A stretch of 64,000 nt of DNA from Pseudoalteromonas xiamenensis (GTDB lineage: Bacteria; Pseudomonadota; Gammaproteobacteria; Enterobacterales; Alteromonadaceae): contig NZ_CP099917.1 of assembly GCF_030994125.1 (NCBI RefSeq), positions 2,136,501 to 2,200,500 on the forward strand, read 5' to 3'. This document shows, one piece after another, positions 18,728 through 28,698 of this stretch. The translations under genes and the position numbers were made by a program. The notes below the pieces were generated by a model. The model was not told where the DNA came from. It did not search any database and worked only from the letters and a program-made list of their open reading frames with translations. The number at the start of each line of letters is the position of its first letter. The first letter of the stretch is position 1.

Positions 18728-19252
18728 CTATTTAAACTTCACGTTTTTTTCACTCGGTTGGTAAACTCGCGTTTCCGGTGATGTCCATTTTTCTTGTTTT
18801 AAATATTGCGTACTGACAATGATTTGTCCGTCACGTAACGTGCTGGTGGATTTCACTTTTGTTATGCCATCTTTGTTGCCCGTCACGTCCTCGTAGGCAA
18901 TAAATTCGTGATCGTTCACCATTTCCATTGTGCCTTGTGTGTAGAATCCAGCCGTCGTGAAGTAATAGAACACCAAACTATTTTTGCTTTTATCCCAAAA
19001 AATCAGTGACTCACCACCGTAAAGCCCATCATTGATGGAGTGCAAAGTTCGCACCGCAGTGCCATTGAGCGCACGTGCCCAATGTGAAACGTCCTGCATC
19101 GCCGGTTGACCTTCCGCTACCGGAAAATCCGCTTGCCACGTTCCAAAATATGGCTCAAATACGCGTAGTTCAGGCGCCAATTCGGCGTCCGCGGCGGCGT
19201 TGAACGCACTACAAAAACACCATACAGACAGCCATTTCATTATTGTTTTCAT
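18728..19252 (-). CDS. Secreted protein of unknown function (DUF1579-like)
   Basis: 174 residues from MKTIMKWLS, the start that leads into a signal peptide ending AFNAAADA. The mature domain is a small beta-rich fold with FEPYFGTWQADFPV, a GGESLIFWDKSKNSLVFYYFTTAG core and repeated Thr-rich strands. It is reminiscent of DUF1579/lipocalin-like proteins, but I would not insist. It ends in front of the lanthipeptide-type genes and is separated from them by a terminator. Confidence 0.55.
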   Translation of the reverse strand: MKTIMKWLSVWCFCSAFNAAADAELAPELRVFEPYFGTWQADFPVAEGQPAMQDVSHWARALNGTAVRTLHSINDGLYGGESLIFWDKSKNSLVFYYFTTAGFYTQGTMEMVNDHEFIAYEDVTGNKDGITKVKSTSTLRDGQIIVSTQYLKQEKWTSPETRVYQPSEKNVKFK

Positions 19253-19320
19253 TGTTATTTCTATCCAATTAATCCGCATGACAAAAGCCTAGCGGTAGTT
19301 TAATGAAATTACCAGACAAT

Positions 19321-19347
19321 AAAAAAGCCAGCAGCGCTGGCTTTTTT
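19321..19347. terminator. Bidirectional intrinsic terminator after lanB
   Basis: AAAAAAGCCAGC, loop AGC, GCTGGCTTTTTT: a strong stem with A/T runs on both sides, 16 bp after the LanB stop codon. It ends the LanC/LanB operon. Confidence 0.9.
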
Positions 19348-19362
19348 AACAACGATTAGCGA

Positions 19363-22300
19363 TTAACTACCGTGTTGCATCGACACATATTTGCGTCGCA
19401 TTAAATCATGCACCACCAACTCTTGCTCTCGGCCGTAAGCCTTAAACATGCGATTGTTGTGCATGTGTAATAATGAGCCCATTAAATCATTCAAACTACA
19501 ATTCAAGTCACCGTTCGCATTGAGACTCGTCAACTGTGACACTACCGCAGCCGCTTGATCACGCCACTGGGCTACGAGCGAAAACAAAGGCGCCAGCTCG
19601 GCATCTAGGTGACCACGTTCAATCCAAATTGCCCAGTTTGCGAAATCGTTGTCTATTGTTGTTTCGTACTCACGATAACGCTCCCCTAGTTTCTTTCTGA
19701 GGGCGGCTGATTCATTGAATTCTTTGCCGAAACCTTGGCGTAAATTAGAGACCAAATCGAAGCGTGTTTCTTGAGAATAACCAAATAAATCAAACAAGTT
19801 GTGCGTATACAACATAGCCACACGCCAACGAAGTGATTCGTCCAATTCTTCGACTAGTGTGCAGGTCTGTGCAATCAATTCACTGTCGAGCATAAAGAGT
19901 TGCTCAACCAATTCCATGGATTTAGGCCCGCCATAACGTTCAACTTCACGTTCATAGGTCATCAATTCCACTTTATGCAGCACACCCGCTTCCACTTTAG
20001 GATCAAGCAACGCATTAAGTTTTGGTAACAACTCGCCGCAAAGTTTGCTCGGCTCACCATAAAAACGCAGCCTCAAATGCCAGTTAGGATCGCCATAACG
20101 AATGAAGAACCATTTCTCAAATAACGCTTTATGTTCTTGAATAAATGGCATCAACGTTTCAGTGAGCAATTGCTCAACGACTGTATTTCCAGAGTAAATT
20201 TTGAGGCTTAACCACTCAGATCCCGCACTAAATCGGCGTTTAATCGGCACAGCGGTGATGTTGGCCTGTGGATTCGCTGCAAAGTGACGAGGTGGGTTTG
20301 CACTCGTATTGAACAACGGCACAATCACTTCATTGTTGTATTGATTACCGCTCGTATCGCGTACTCGAGAGCGATAGCTTGTCGTTAATACTTCGGTTAG
20401 TTCAATTGTCTCATGATAAGTAGTTTCACCGATTAACACCGAGAGCATTTCAGGATGTGTTAAATCAATCCGTAGAACGTTATCACCACTTGAAAAACTC
20501 ACCCAACGGTCGAGTTGATATTCTTCTAAAAACGCTTTGAGTTTCGTTGTATTCAGAATACCTTTTTCGAACACCGCTTCTAACTTTTTACGTTCTACAC
20601 GCCACGTTTTTTCAAAGACCACCAAGTTGTCTATCATGATCCGCGGAACAAACGCCGCGCTACGTACACACTTTGGCAGCATAACAGCAGGCGTATTCCC
20701 TTCTTGTGATTGCAAAATACACAAGAATTTATAGGCGCTTAGGCTTCTAGCACCATAGTTATGAGCGGAAGACAAACGAGGAATAATCCGTTTATTCAGG
20801 CGCTTACTCCATAGTTTTACCGTTTGCCCTTCAATCCAAACGTACAGATCACTCAGCGGGATTTGATACTCAAGCTCCACACTGCTGTCCGCCATAAAGA
20901 CGATTTCGTACGGACGCAAGTGGGGACGCGCGATAACGTTGCCAGGACGCCCATCTGGCATATGAACGACTTCAGCAAGAATAACGTCTTCCATATGCTG
21001 TTGTTCTTGTGCGAGATGGTCAGTTACCGACGCTTGCAGTTTCTCGTTCAAATGGCAAAAACGCCCTAAAAGATTTGCTGCAGAGGGTCCGTAACACCCG
21101 TTATATTTGAAGACAGGTCGCTCATTCTCATCTTCAAATAAGCTTAGCATCGCACCTGTTGAATATGGGATTTTGGCCACTTCACTTTTAAATTTCGCGA
21201 CTTCTTTGAGCTGCTTTGAACTAATGGTAATACAAGATTTACTGCGATTAGCCGATTTTGTCAGCTCCTCTTCAATCAGTTTTTGCAAGGGACTTGTTCG
21301 TACTTTTTCCGTATCCTGTCCACCACTTCTCGCAAGTTGTAATCCTGCCACCAGCGGTGCTTCGTAACCGGTTTCACTGGAAATACCAATGCCTGTTTCA
21401 TCGTCCAAAATTTGGTCTAAACGAACAAATTGTCCTTCGAAACGGGCTTGAAACGCACTCATAAAGGCACTTAACGCTTCGGTTGACGGCGTTTCGCTCG
21501 ACATTGAAACTAACTCTAATGTGCGTTGCACACGGGTCAGCTCTTGCGCGCTTAACGAGCATTGCTCGAACTGACGGTATACATCACTTTGCAGAAGCTT
21601 GTTCTCTTCGATGCGGATCCCAAGCCCTTCAAGGTGCGTGATCAGCGCCTTGTATTTTGAAATATCGCCAAATCCTTGCTGATCCAACTGTTCGATTAAA
21701 GATAAGGCCGTTGCAAGGCTGTCTGCTTCGCTATTTGCACCTACTCGCACCAGTGAACGGTACAAGGCTAAATCCGGTGATTCCCCCGTTAATGGTAATG
21801 GAACATCCGCAATTAAAATGCCTTCATCAATCAAGGACTGAATGTATTCTTCAACTTCCTCGCGTTCCACATCGTTGTACAACGCGACAAACTCATTAAC
21901 CAAGCGTTCAAAACTTGAACCATGTTTGGCCAACTCTAGAAATTGTGTAAAGTATTCATCGCTTTCAATGGCACTAAGACGGTAGTGAACTTCTTTTTCC
22001 GAAAGATAACTTTCAATATAACGACATTGATTTTCAATAAAATAATGTGAGGGATTCAGTCGATATTGAAGCGACTCTGCTCGGCTATAGTGTTTAATTA
22101 CGTGTTCTTTCAACGCAGAAAGGAAGAACATGTCTAGGCGAGTTTTGCGACTATCTTGCTTAAACGAGCCTGAAATTAGCGATGTTTGCTCGGCAATCTG
22201 ACCCAACGTGATCCCAGAAAAAAGCCCGAATGGCGTAGGGCGAGAAGCCATCCGAATAAGGTATTTTAGTAGCGCCTGCGCAACCTTCTTGCCTTGTTTA

Positions 22301-22509
22301 GAGTCGGGTTTAGCACGCCACTGCGCCACACGTTCAAGTAAAGAGGGACTGGCTGCATAAAGCGCTTCTTTTACTTCATCTTGCTCTAGCCAATCATTTA
22401 ATTGTGCTTGAAATTCGTCAGGCTTGTCGGCTAACTGATGTAGCGTGGTGAGACTGAGTCTCGGTGTACGAATAACGAAAAAGTTATCGTGCTGTAATGC
22501 GTTTGACAT
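19363..22509 (-). CDS. Class I lantibiotic dehydratase (full-length LanB)
   Basis: 1048 residues, the normal length for a full LanB. The N-terminal glutamylation domain (about 1-720) begins with the RTPRLSLTTL and RMASRPTPFGLFSGI segments typical of the family. The C-terminal elimination domain (about 755-1035) has WLSLKIYSGNTVVEQLL and WFFIRYGDPNWHLRLRF, where the conserved RYxDxxxHLRLR motif is seen as RYGDPNWHLRLR. Family enzymes use glutamyl-tRNA to dehydrate Ser/Thr in a precursor peptide. AAGGAG precedes the ATG, 9 bp after a LanC gene. No precursor gene lies in this operon, so its substrate must be sought among the small genes at 30.5-40.2 kb or at 45.5 kb. Confidence 0.93.
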   Translation of the reverse strand: MSNALQHDNFFVIRTPRLSLTTLHQLADKPDEFQAQLNDWLEQDEVKEALYAASPSLLERVAQWRAKPDSKQGKKVAQALLKYLIRMASRPTPFGLFSGITLGQIAEQTSLISGSFKQDSRKTRLDMFFLSALKEHVIKHYSRAESLQYRLNPSHYFIENQCRYIESYLSEKEVHYRLSAIESDEYFTQFLELAKHGSSFERLVNEFVALYNDVEREEVEEYIQSLIDEGILIADVPLPLTGESPDLALYRSLVRVGANSEADSLATALSLIEQLDQQGFGDISKYKALITHLEGLGIRIEENKLLQSDVYRQFEQCSLSAQELTRVQRTLELVSMSSETPSTEALSAFMSAFQARFEGQFVRLDQILDDETGIGISSETGYEAPLVAGLQLARSGGQDTEKVRTSPLQKLIEEELTKSANRSKSCITISSKQLKEVAKFKSEVAKIPYSTGAMLSLFEDENERPVFKYNGCYGPSAANLLGRFCHLNEKLQASVTDHLAQEQQHMEDVILAEVVHMPDGRPGNVIARPHLRPYEIVFMADSSVELEYQIPLSDLYVWIEGQTVKLWSKRLNKRIIPRLSSAHNYGARSLSAYKFLCILQSQEGNTPAVMLPKCVRSAAFVPRIMIDNLVVFEKTWRVERKKLEAVFEKGILNTTKLKAFLEEYQLDRWVSFSSGDNVLRIDLTHPEMLSVLIGETTYHETIELTEVLTTSYRSRVRDTSGNQYNNEVIVPLFNTSANPPRHFAANPQANITAVPIKRRFSAGSEWLSLKIYSGNTVVEQLLTETLMPFIQEHKALFEKWFFIRYGDPNWHLRLRFYGEPSKLCGELLPKLNALLDPKVEAGVLHKVELMTYEREVERYGGPKSMELVEQLFMLDSELIAQTCTLVEELDESLRWRVAMLYTHNLFDLFGYSQETRFDLVSNLRQGFGKEFNESAALRKKLGERYREYETTIDNDFANWAIWIERGHLDAELAPLFSLVAQWRDQAAAVVSQLTSLNANGDLNCSLNDLMGSLLHMHNNRMFKAYGREQELVVHDLMRRKYVSMQHGS

Positions 22510-22518
22510 CGGTACTCC

Positions 22519-23733
22519 TTATGCCATTAATAAACTTTCAGTCCAGTCGAGGTCTTCGTTGAGCACGCTCAACAAAGCAAGTCCTACGCCTGCATACCCC
22601 ATTAAAAAGCCAAATTCTTCTTCATAACTTGGTGGTATACCTTGATACGTGTAGAAGGCTTGCTCTCCTAATTCTGCGTATTTCGCTAAACCATACTCAA
22701 GCCAATAATGGTGAGCTTTTGAAAATTCAGGGTGAGGAACAATGCGGTTTAGTAACTGAAATATCGTCACCAATCCAAATATGCCATGACACAATCCCGC
22801 ATCTTCTATTGAGGCGGATTGTGCATTTCGTGTCGCAGCCATCAAGGCTACTTCTCTCGCGTGGTCCACATAATTAGGTCTATCGAGCGCTATCCCTGCC
22901 CGCGCCAAAGTCAGTGCAATGGTCAAATCTCCGTAGCACCAACCAAGGCGGCTCCGATGAGAACCCGTAGCGCATCCATAAGCACATTCAGCGCGGTGTT
23001 CCGGGTTGCGCTCTGCAACTAACCAATCACACGCGCCTTCTAACAAGGCGCGTGCTCGAGCATGAAGTGTAGAAGATTGCAGTGCAGGCAATAACGCGGC
23101 AATGATCCCTGGCACGCCATGCGCTAAACCTAAATTGAATTCAGGTTGAGTACGGTCGCTGCCTTCAAATCGAAATGCCGAGTAGCTTGGTTGTGACCAG
23201 CTCAAAGTCCCATCAGGGAATGCGGTATGAAGCTGTTCGTAATAGGTAACTAGGCGTTCAAACAACAAATCCTGATTGGTTGTTTTGGCACGGCGAATAA
23301 TATACGGGGCGTAACCTGCAAGTCCGTTAATCGCTTCAATTTCACCTTCCCAGTATTCGACCGACATGACCCTCAGCAGTAGTTCATCAATGTCGTTCAA
23401 CAACGTTGCATCATAACCCTCATGTTCCGCTTGATTCAGCAACTCGATTAACCAAGCCTGACCTGCTAAACCACTCGCCAAGCCAAATTGACTTCCTGCC
23501 ATATTGTCTTGAAGAAGCTCAAATTGCTGACCAAAAAGGTCCTCATTCACCGCGTCGGGTTGATACTGATGCATCTTGTATAAAAACAGCAATTGCCCAG
23601 CCACACCACCGAGCAGACCATACTCTTGATTTGACTGTATATGCATCGATATTTTTTGAGTAAGGAGGGTGAGAATCGAATTGATGGTTTCTCGCTGTTC
23701 ATCGGAAACCATGCTTTGTGCACAAAGCGCCAT
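22519..23733 (-). CDS. LanC-like lanthionine synthetase C protein (copy 1)
   Basis: 404 residues. The alpha/alpha-toroid LanC family is identified by GLLGGVAGQLLFLY at the N-terminus, LGLAHGVPGIIAALLPAL in the middle, and zinc-ligand motifs GWCYGD and GLCHGIFG towards the C-terminus. In the family, the two Cys and one His bind zinc that activates substrate Cys thiols for attack on dehydroamino acids. AAGGA lies seven bases upstream of the ATG. It is followed by LanB after 9 bp. It is a clear paralogue of the next upstream gene. Confidence 0.92.
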   Translation of the reverse strand: MALCAQSMVSDEQRETINSILTLLTQKISMHIQSNQEYGLLGGVAGQLLFLYKMHQYQPDAVNEDLFGQQFELLQDNMAGSQFGLASGLAGQAWLIELLNQAEHEGYDATLLNDIDELLLRVMSVEYWEGEIEAINGLAGYAPYIIRRAKTTNQDLLFERLVTYYEQLHTAFPDGTLSWSQPSYSAFRFEGSDRTQPEFNLGLAHGVPGIIAALLPALQSSTLHARARALLEGACDWLVAERNPEHRAECAYGCATGSHRSRLGWCYGDLTIALTLARAGIALDRPNYVDHAREVALMAATRNAQSASIEDAGLCHGIFGLVTIFQLLNRIVPHPEFSKAHHYWLEYGLAKYAELGEQAFYTYQGIPPSYEEEFGFLMGYAGVGLALLSVLNEDLDWTESLLMA

Positions 23734-23906
23734 AAATCATCCTTAACACTTATTATTATTCTGAAGCTACAACACAGGGGAACGAGATAAAATGACGTTG
23801 CCAAAGACACCCTGATCAATACGAACAAGTTAACCCATTATACACAAATAATAAACAATATAATTCAATTAGGGGACAAGCGATGTCTTGTATTTAAGCT
23901 GATTTG

Positions 23907-23935
23907 GGGAAGAGTCACAGGTCTAAGCTCTTCCC
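23907..23935 (-). terminator. Stem-loop between the two LanC genes
   Basis: GGGAAGAG / CTCTTCCC with a 13-base loop, eight bases after the copy 2 stop codon. No T-run follows, so it may only attenuate read-through into LanC copy 1 and LanB. The 210-bp gap holds no precursor gene that I can see. Confidence 0.4.
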
Positions 23936-23943
23936 TATCGATG

Positions 23944-25155
23944 TTAAGCCATTAACAAACTGTCAATCCAATCAAGTCGGTCATCCACCACGCCAATGAG
24001 TGACAAGGCCATCCCTGAATAACCCATTAAAAAGCCAAAATTCTCCGTATAGCATTTATTCTGCGCATCATAAAAATACAGCGCCGACTCGCCTTTTTCT
24101 TTATAGTTTGCAAGGAAAATGTGCAGCCATCGATCCGCCGCCGCGGCGAGTTCAGGGTGTGGCAACAGTTGATTCATCGCTTGAAAAATCGTAGCTAAAC
24201 CTAAACTACCATGGCACAGACCTGCGTCATAAATGACTGCTGAGGATTCATCTCGTGAAGCTGAATGTAAGGCAATTTCTAACGCGGATTCAATAAAATC
24301 ATCACGTTGTAATTCCAAACCAACACGAGCCAATGTAAGTGCTATCGTTAAATCACCGTAACACCACCCCAATCGAGAACGATGCTGATCCCCGACACAC
24401 GTACCAAAACAAGCATAATCATCCTGTTTGGGGTTACGCTGCGCGAGCAACCATTCACATCCCCCTTCCAACAATCTTTTCGTGCGAAGTGTTAACGAGG
24501 GTACGCGAACCGCGGGAAGTAATGCTGCGATGATGCCCGGCACACCATGCGCTAAACCTAAGTTGTACTCCGCTTCATTGCTCTGTCTATCAAAAAGATA
24601 TACAGACTCTTTCGGTTGCGCCCAGGTGAGGTGCTTTAAATTCAATTGGCTTACGGTACTTTCAAAGCCAGAAACAATGGCGTCGAACAATTCGGTTTGA
24701 TCTGCATGCCTTGCTCGACGAGCAGCGTAAGGCGAATATCCGGCTAATCCAAGCACCATTTCTAACTCACCGGACCACGGACTCTGTTTTAACGCGTTAG
24801 TAAATAACTCATCAATTTCACTTAGCAGCTCAGGGTCATACTCGTCTGGGGCCGATTGATTAAAATACTCTAATAACCATGCTTGCCCTGCCAATCCATT
24901 GCTTAATTCCAAGGATTGTTCGCCTAACCCTTCTTGCAGCACATCGAGCTGTTCTTGAAATACCGATTCTTCGACAAACTCAGGATTGAATTGATGAGCT
25001 TTAAATAAAAACAACAATTCTCCTGCAAGGCCACTCAACAAACCGTGCGGTATCGTGGTGTCTGATACATGGTTTGCAACCTTTTTACTGAGAGTTTCGA
25101 TGAGTTCATAAACAAGCGCTTTATCTGCGGGTTCTAAACGAAATACGGTGCTCAT
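23944..25155 (-). CDS. LanC-like lanthionine synthetase C protein (copy 2)
   Basis: 403 residues, collinear with copy 1 over the whole length: GLLSGLAGELLFLFKAHQ, NLGLAHGVPGIIAALLPAV, GWCYGDLTIALTLAR and GLCHGSLGLATIFQ, including all predicted zinc ligands. Two intact LanC enzymes suggest either two substrate classes or a gene-dosage effect. AAGGAAAAAC precedes the ATG. An intrinsic terminator separates it from the transporter gene upstream, so it probably has its own promoter in 25160-25250. Confidence 0.92.
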   Translation of the reverse strand: MSTVFRLEPADKALVYELIETLSKKVANHVSDTTIPHGLLSGLAGELLFLFKAHQFNPEFVEESVFQEQLDVLQEGLGEQSLELSNGLAGQAWLLEYFNQSAPDEYDPELLSEIDELFTNALKQSPWSGELEMVLGLAGYSPYAARRARHADQTELFDAIVSGFESTVSQLNLKHLTWAQPKESVYLFDRQSNEAEYNLGLAHGVPGIIAALLPAVRVPSLTLRTKRLLEGGCEWLLAQRNPKQDDYACFGTCVGDQHRSRLGWCYGDLTIALTLARVGLELQRDDFIESALEIALHSASRDESSAVIYDAGLCHGSLGLATIFQAMNQLLPHPELAAAADRWLHIFLANYKEKGESALYFYDAQNKCYTENFGFLMGYSGMALSLIGVVDDRLDWIDSLLMA

Positions 25156-25252
25156 GTTTTTCCTTAACGGTGTCTTATTAGAAACAAAAATACCTTTTAG
25201 TTATCAATATGTAAACACTTGTAACTATCTTTCAGGTACAAGCAAATCCGAG

Positions 25253-25282
25253 CAAAAAAAAGCAACGTCATGCGTTGCTTAT
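25253..25282 (-). terminator. Terminator of the first transporter operon
   Basis: AAGCAACG, loop TCATG, CGTTGCTT, followed on the minus strand by a run of eight T. It lies 28 bp after the ABC transporter stop codon. Confidence 0.85.
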
Positions 25283-25309
25283 TAAGTCCAATCGGAAGGA
25301 GGAACGTAT

Positions 25310-27457
25310 TTAGTAACGCTCCACGCTTTGTTCCGTGTATTTTTTCAATTTAACTTCACGTTGTGCCGAAGCGATGGTTTCTTTTCGATGCGCGATAATC
25401 ACACGCGTCACTTTGAGTCCAGAGACCGCTTCGTTGATGTCGGACTCCAGCTTGGTGTCCAAATGGCTTGTCGCTTCATCCATAAAGAGTAAGCGTGGGT
25501 TTTTATACAGAGCACGGGCCAAAATGATACGCTGCTTCTGACCTCCAGACAGGCTCGAGCCCATATCCCCGATTAAACTGTCATACCCCATCGGCATTGC
25601 ACTAATATCATCATGGATAGAGGCCAGTTCCGCACAATAAACAACACGCTCCATATCCACTGGCGATTCAAAAAACGCGATGTTATCGGACACCGATCCG
25701 GAAAACAGCTCGTCGTCTTGCATTACTGCCGCAATTTGCTGTCGATATTGTCTCGCGCCTATTTGGTGCAAAGGAATATCATCGATAAGCACCTCGCCAT
25801 CGGTTGGTTTGATGAGGCCTAACATAATTTTTAACAGCGTTGACTTGCCGCAGCCAGACGGCCCGGTGAGCGCGACAGACTCACCCGCTTGAATAGCGAG
25901 GTTCACGTCTTTAAGAACAAAGGGCGTAGCGTCCGAATAGCGGAAAGACACATTGCGAAGCTCAATTTTGCCCGTTACCTTATGCACTTTCATTTGCTTT
26001 GGCGTTAACTCTTCACGTTCTGTCAGTGCAATATCCGCAATCCGGTCAAAGTGCAGGCCAAGCATCTTAAACTCGATGAACTTGTCGATGAGTTTCGCTG
26101 TTTTCTCAATGAATTGACGTTTGTATGCCATAAAGGCAAAGAGCATACCGGTACTAAAACCACCCGCTATCACTAATTTGGCGGCAAGAAAAATCACGAC
26201 AATGTTTTCAATTCCAAACAAAGCTCGGTTGATTGAGTCGTAACCAATTTGAAAATTACCCAAGCGAATGCTTTGGTTTATTGCCTTCGCGTAGCGGTTT
26301 TGCCATTGACCCTCGCGTTTGACTTCCGAGCCAAACAACTTAATCGTTTGGATCCCACGCACGGTCTCCATAAAATTAGAACTTTCTTCAGCTCGAGCCA
26401 TGATTTCTTGTTCACTGATCGTTCTAAAGGGACGATACATTGCCACTCGAACGCCTGCGTAAAGTAATACCGCGACCAAGACTACAGCCGACAGTGTTGG
26501 ACTATAGAAAAAAATCATGCCCAGTGTAACTAACGCCATTAAACCGTCGATAATCGCTTCTATCACCCCTTGCGTAAGTAGTTGCTTCACTTGCTGCAGC
26601 GACCCAAAGCGAGACACGATGTCTCCCATGTGGCGCTTTTCAAAGTAAGTTAACGGTAAACGAACTAAGTGATGAAACAGATTCGCGCCGAGCTGAATGT
26701 TCATCTGATTACCAAAATGCAATAACGTAAAGCCGCGCAACGCATTGGTGGCTATCTCAAAACCGAGCACTAAAAAGAACCCGACGGCGAGCACCGTTAA
26801 GAGCGATGTATCGCCACTCAAAATCACGTCATCAATGACGAGTTGGATATAGTAAGGACTTGCCAACGTAAAAATTTGCAGTAACAAAGACAACGAGAAA
26901 ATCAGTAACAATGAACGTTTTAGGCCCGAGATTTTGCTCCAAAAGTCAGAGAATCGTAACGACGCCTTTTTCTCTTTTTTCTCGAACTCCTTGGTCGGCA
27001 TAAGTTCCAACGCAACGCCCGTGAAATGCTTCGACGCTTCGTCCAACGAGAGTTTTTTCTCTCCTTCTGCAGGATCATGAATGATGACGTATTTATCGGT
27101 GGCTTTTTTTAATACGACAAAATGATTCAAATTCCAATGAAGAATGCTTGGCGCTTGCAACAATTCAAGTTCTTCAAGCTCAATACGCAAGGGTCGGGTT
27201 GCCAATCCTAATTTCTCAGCAAAGTGCATAATATCAAGGAGCGTACAGCCCTCGATTGAAATACTGAACTTTTGCCGCATCGACACTAAATCACTGTGAT
27301 AACCATGGTATGCCGCAACCATTGCAAGACTAGCTAACCCACATTCAGCCGCTTCTGACTGTAAAATGACGGGCAAACTACTTTTGGACCAAAACTCCAG
27401 CAAGCTTCGTGGATTATCAAACAAATCTTCGTTTTGTTGTTCTGGTTCCGTACTCAT
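25310..27457 (-). CDS. C39-peptidase ABC transporter (bacteriocin/lanthipeptide exporter), copy 1
   Basis: 715 residues. The C39 peptidase domain (about 28-155) has the catalytic Cys near 39 (AAECGLASLAMVAAYHGY), His near 112 (WNLNHFVVL) and Asp near 128 (IHDPAEG), so it should cut leaders after Gly-Gly or Gly-Ala. A six-helix ABC membrane domain (about 170-450) and an ATPase domain with GPSGCGKSTLL, LSGGQKQR and LLFMDEATSHLD follow. It lies in the inner membrane and would work with the HlyD adaptor and an outer-membrane TolC. It overlaps the HlyD gene by 4 bp. Very similar to the transporter at 40362-42575. Confidence 0.95.
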   Translation of the reverse strand: MSTEPEQQNEDLFDNPRSLLEFWSKSSLPVILQSEAAECGLASLAMVAAYHGYHSDLVSMRQKFSISIEGCTLLDIMHFAEKLGLATRPLRIELEELELLQAPSILHWNLNHFVVLKKATDKYVIIHDPAEGEKKLSLDEASKHFTGVALELMPTKEFEKKEKKASLRFSDFWSKISGLKRSLLLIFSLSLLLQIFTLASPYYIQLVIDDVILSGDTSLLTVLAVGFFLVLGFEIATNALRGFTLLHFGNQMNIQLGANLFHHLVRLPLTYFEKRHMGDIVSRFGSLQQVKQLLTQGVIEAIIDGLMALVTLGMIFFYSPTLSAVVLVAVLLYAGVRVAMYRPFRTISEQEIMARAEESSNFMETVRGIQTIKLFGSEVKREGQWQNRYAKAINQSIRLGNFQIGYDSINRALFGIENIVVIFLAAKLVIAGGFSTGMLFAFMAYKRQFIEKTAKLIDKFIEFKMLGLHFDRIADIALTEREELTPKQMKVHKVTGKIELRNVSFRYSDATPFVLKDVNLAIQAGESVALTGPSGCGKSTLLKIMLGLIKPTDGEVLIDDIPLHQIGARQYRQQIAAVMQDDELFSGSVSDNIAFFESPVDMERVVYCAELASIHDDISAMPMGYDSLIGDMGSSLSGGQKQRIILARALYKNPRLLFMDEATSHLDTKLESDINEAVSGLKVTRVIIAHRKETIASAQREVKLKKYTEQSVERY

Positions 27458-28698
27458 AATTGTCCCTTAATGCTGAAAACAGGATCAAATAACCAACGCA
27501 GCAGGCTACGCTCTTCTATCACAACATCGGCATCCAAGGTCATCCCCGCACGCAGCGGCGTGGCCTTACCGTATGCGGTGACGTTTTGCTCTGCTAATTT
27601 CACCACGACACGATACGCGGGCGTTGAGATAATGCCGGGCAAAGCAGCTTCTTCAGGCAAAATCACCGAAGCGCTCACTTCAACGATTTGCCCTTCATAA
27701 ATGCCAAACTTCTCGTAAGGGAAAGCATGGTATCGAAGACGCGTCGATTGGCCCTCTTTAATAAAACCATACGCTTCAGTTGGGATGTAAATCACCGCCT
27801 GCATTTCACTATGGGTTGGCAAAATACTCAGTAAATTTTGATTGAGGCCCACTTGTTTTCCCGGTTTAGCCAATAGACCCGTCACCGTACCTGACTTGGG
27901 CGCTCGAATTTCAGCCAACCTAAGTTGTTGCGTCGAAGAAAGTTGAATATCCACATCGGCAATTTGAGAATTCAACGAGGCGACTTGTCGCTCGTGTTCA
28001 AGGGGTAACGTGGCAAGACGACTCTCAAGCTGTGAAATTGAGTTCTCAATCGACAATGATTCATTATGAATAGATGAGGACTGCTGCTCTAAAGCGAGCA
28101 AGGTATCTTGCTGACGCGTCAACTCAAGTTCAGAAACGTAACCACTGCCTTTCAATGTACTAATTTGCTCCACGATGCCTTTATTGAGCGCTAAACGTGT
28201 TTGAAAGGTATGCGCCTGTTTTCGCAGTTCATCTAAACGCGAGACTTGGCTCTGTTTTTCTGCACGAAGTTGTGCCATGTCTAAATCATGCTGCTGTTGA
28301 AGTTGTGCAAGCTGCGCTTCAAGAAGTTGTTTTTGAAAACGATATTGATTGAGTAGCCCTTGATTCAGCTCCAAACCTTCAACACTGTGGCGAGCGGACT
28401 CGATACGTAAGATGGGTTGCCCTTGCTCAACCGTATCGCCTTCTTTGACCAATACCTCGGAAATGACCCCTACTTGAGGAGCAAAAAGTTTGAGTACGCC
28501 AGTATTTGGCTCTATAAAGCCGCTGACGCGTTCTTTGCGTGTGTAATTTCCCCACGCTAAAAAGAGAAGAGAGATAATAACTATGAGTACGATGAGTGCA
28601 GCCAAACGATAAAAAACAGGAGGCTGAATTAGACTGACCGTTCCTTCAAGTCGGTGAACTTTGTATTCGAATACTTCGCGGCGAAATAAGTTGTCCAT
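27454..28698 (-). CDS. HlyD-family periplasmic adaptor, copy 1
   Basis: 414 residues: a cytoplasmic N-terminus, one membrane segment (about 30-52), two halves of a lipoyl domain (GVISEVLVKEGDTVEQGQPIL and APKSGTVTGLLAKPGKQVG) flanking a long coiled coil (about 105-250), and a C-terminal beta-barrel domain. This is the CvaA/HlyD type used in type I export with C39 transporters. The stop overlaps the transporter start (ATGA). No convincing ribosome site precedes its own ATG. Paralogue at 42572-43816. Confidence 0.92.
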   Translation of the reverse strand: MDNLFRREVFEYKVHRLEGTVSLIQPPVFYRLAALIVLIVIISLLFLAWGNYTRKERVSGFIEPNTGVLKLFAPQVGVISEVLVKEGDTVEQGQPILRIESARHSVEGLELNQGLLNQYRFQKQLLEAQLAQLQQQHDLDMAQLRAEKQSQVSRLDELRKQAHTFQTRLALNKGIVEQISTLKGSGYVSELELTRQQDTLLALEQQSSSIHNESLSIENSISQLESRLATLPLEHERQVASLNSQIADVDIQLSSTQQLRLAEIRAPKSGTVTGLLAKPGKQVGLNQNLLSILPTHSEMQAVIYIPTEAYGFIKEGQSTRLRYHAFPYEKFGIYEGQIVEVSASVILPEEAALPGIISTPAYRVVVKLAEQNVTAYGKATPLRAGMTLDADVVIEERSLLRWLFDPVFSIKGQL

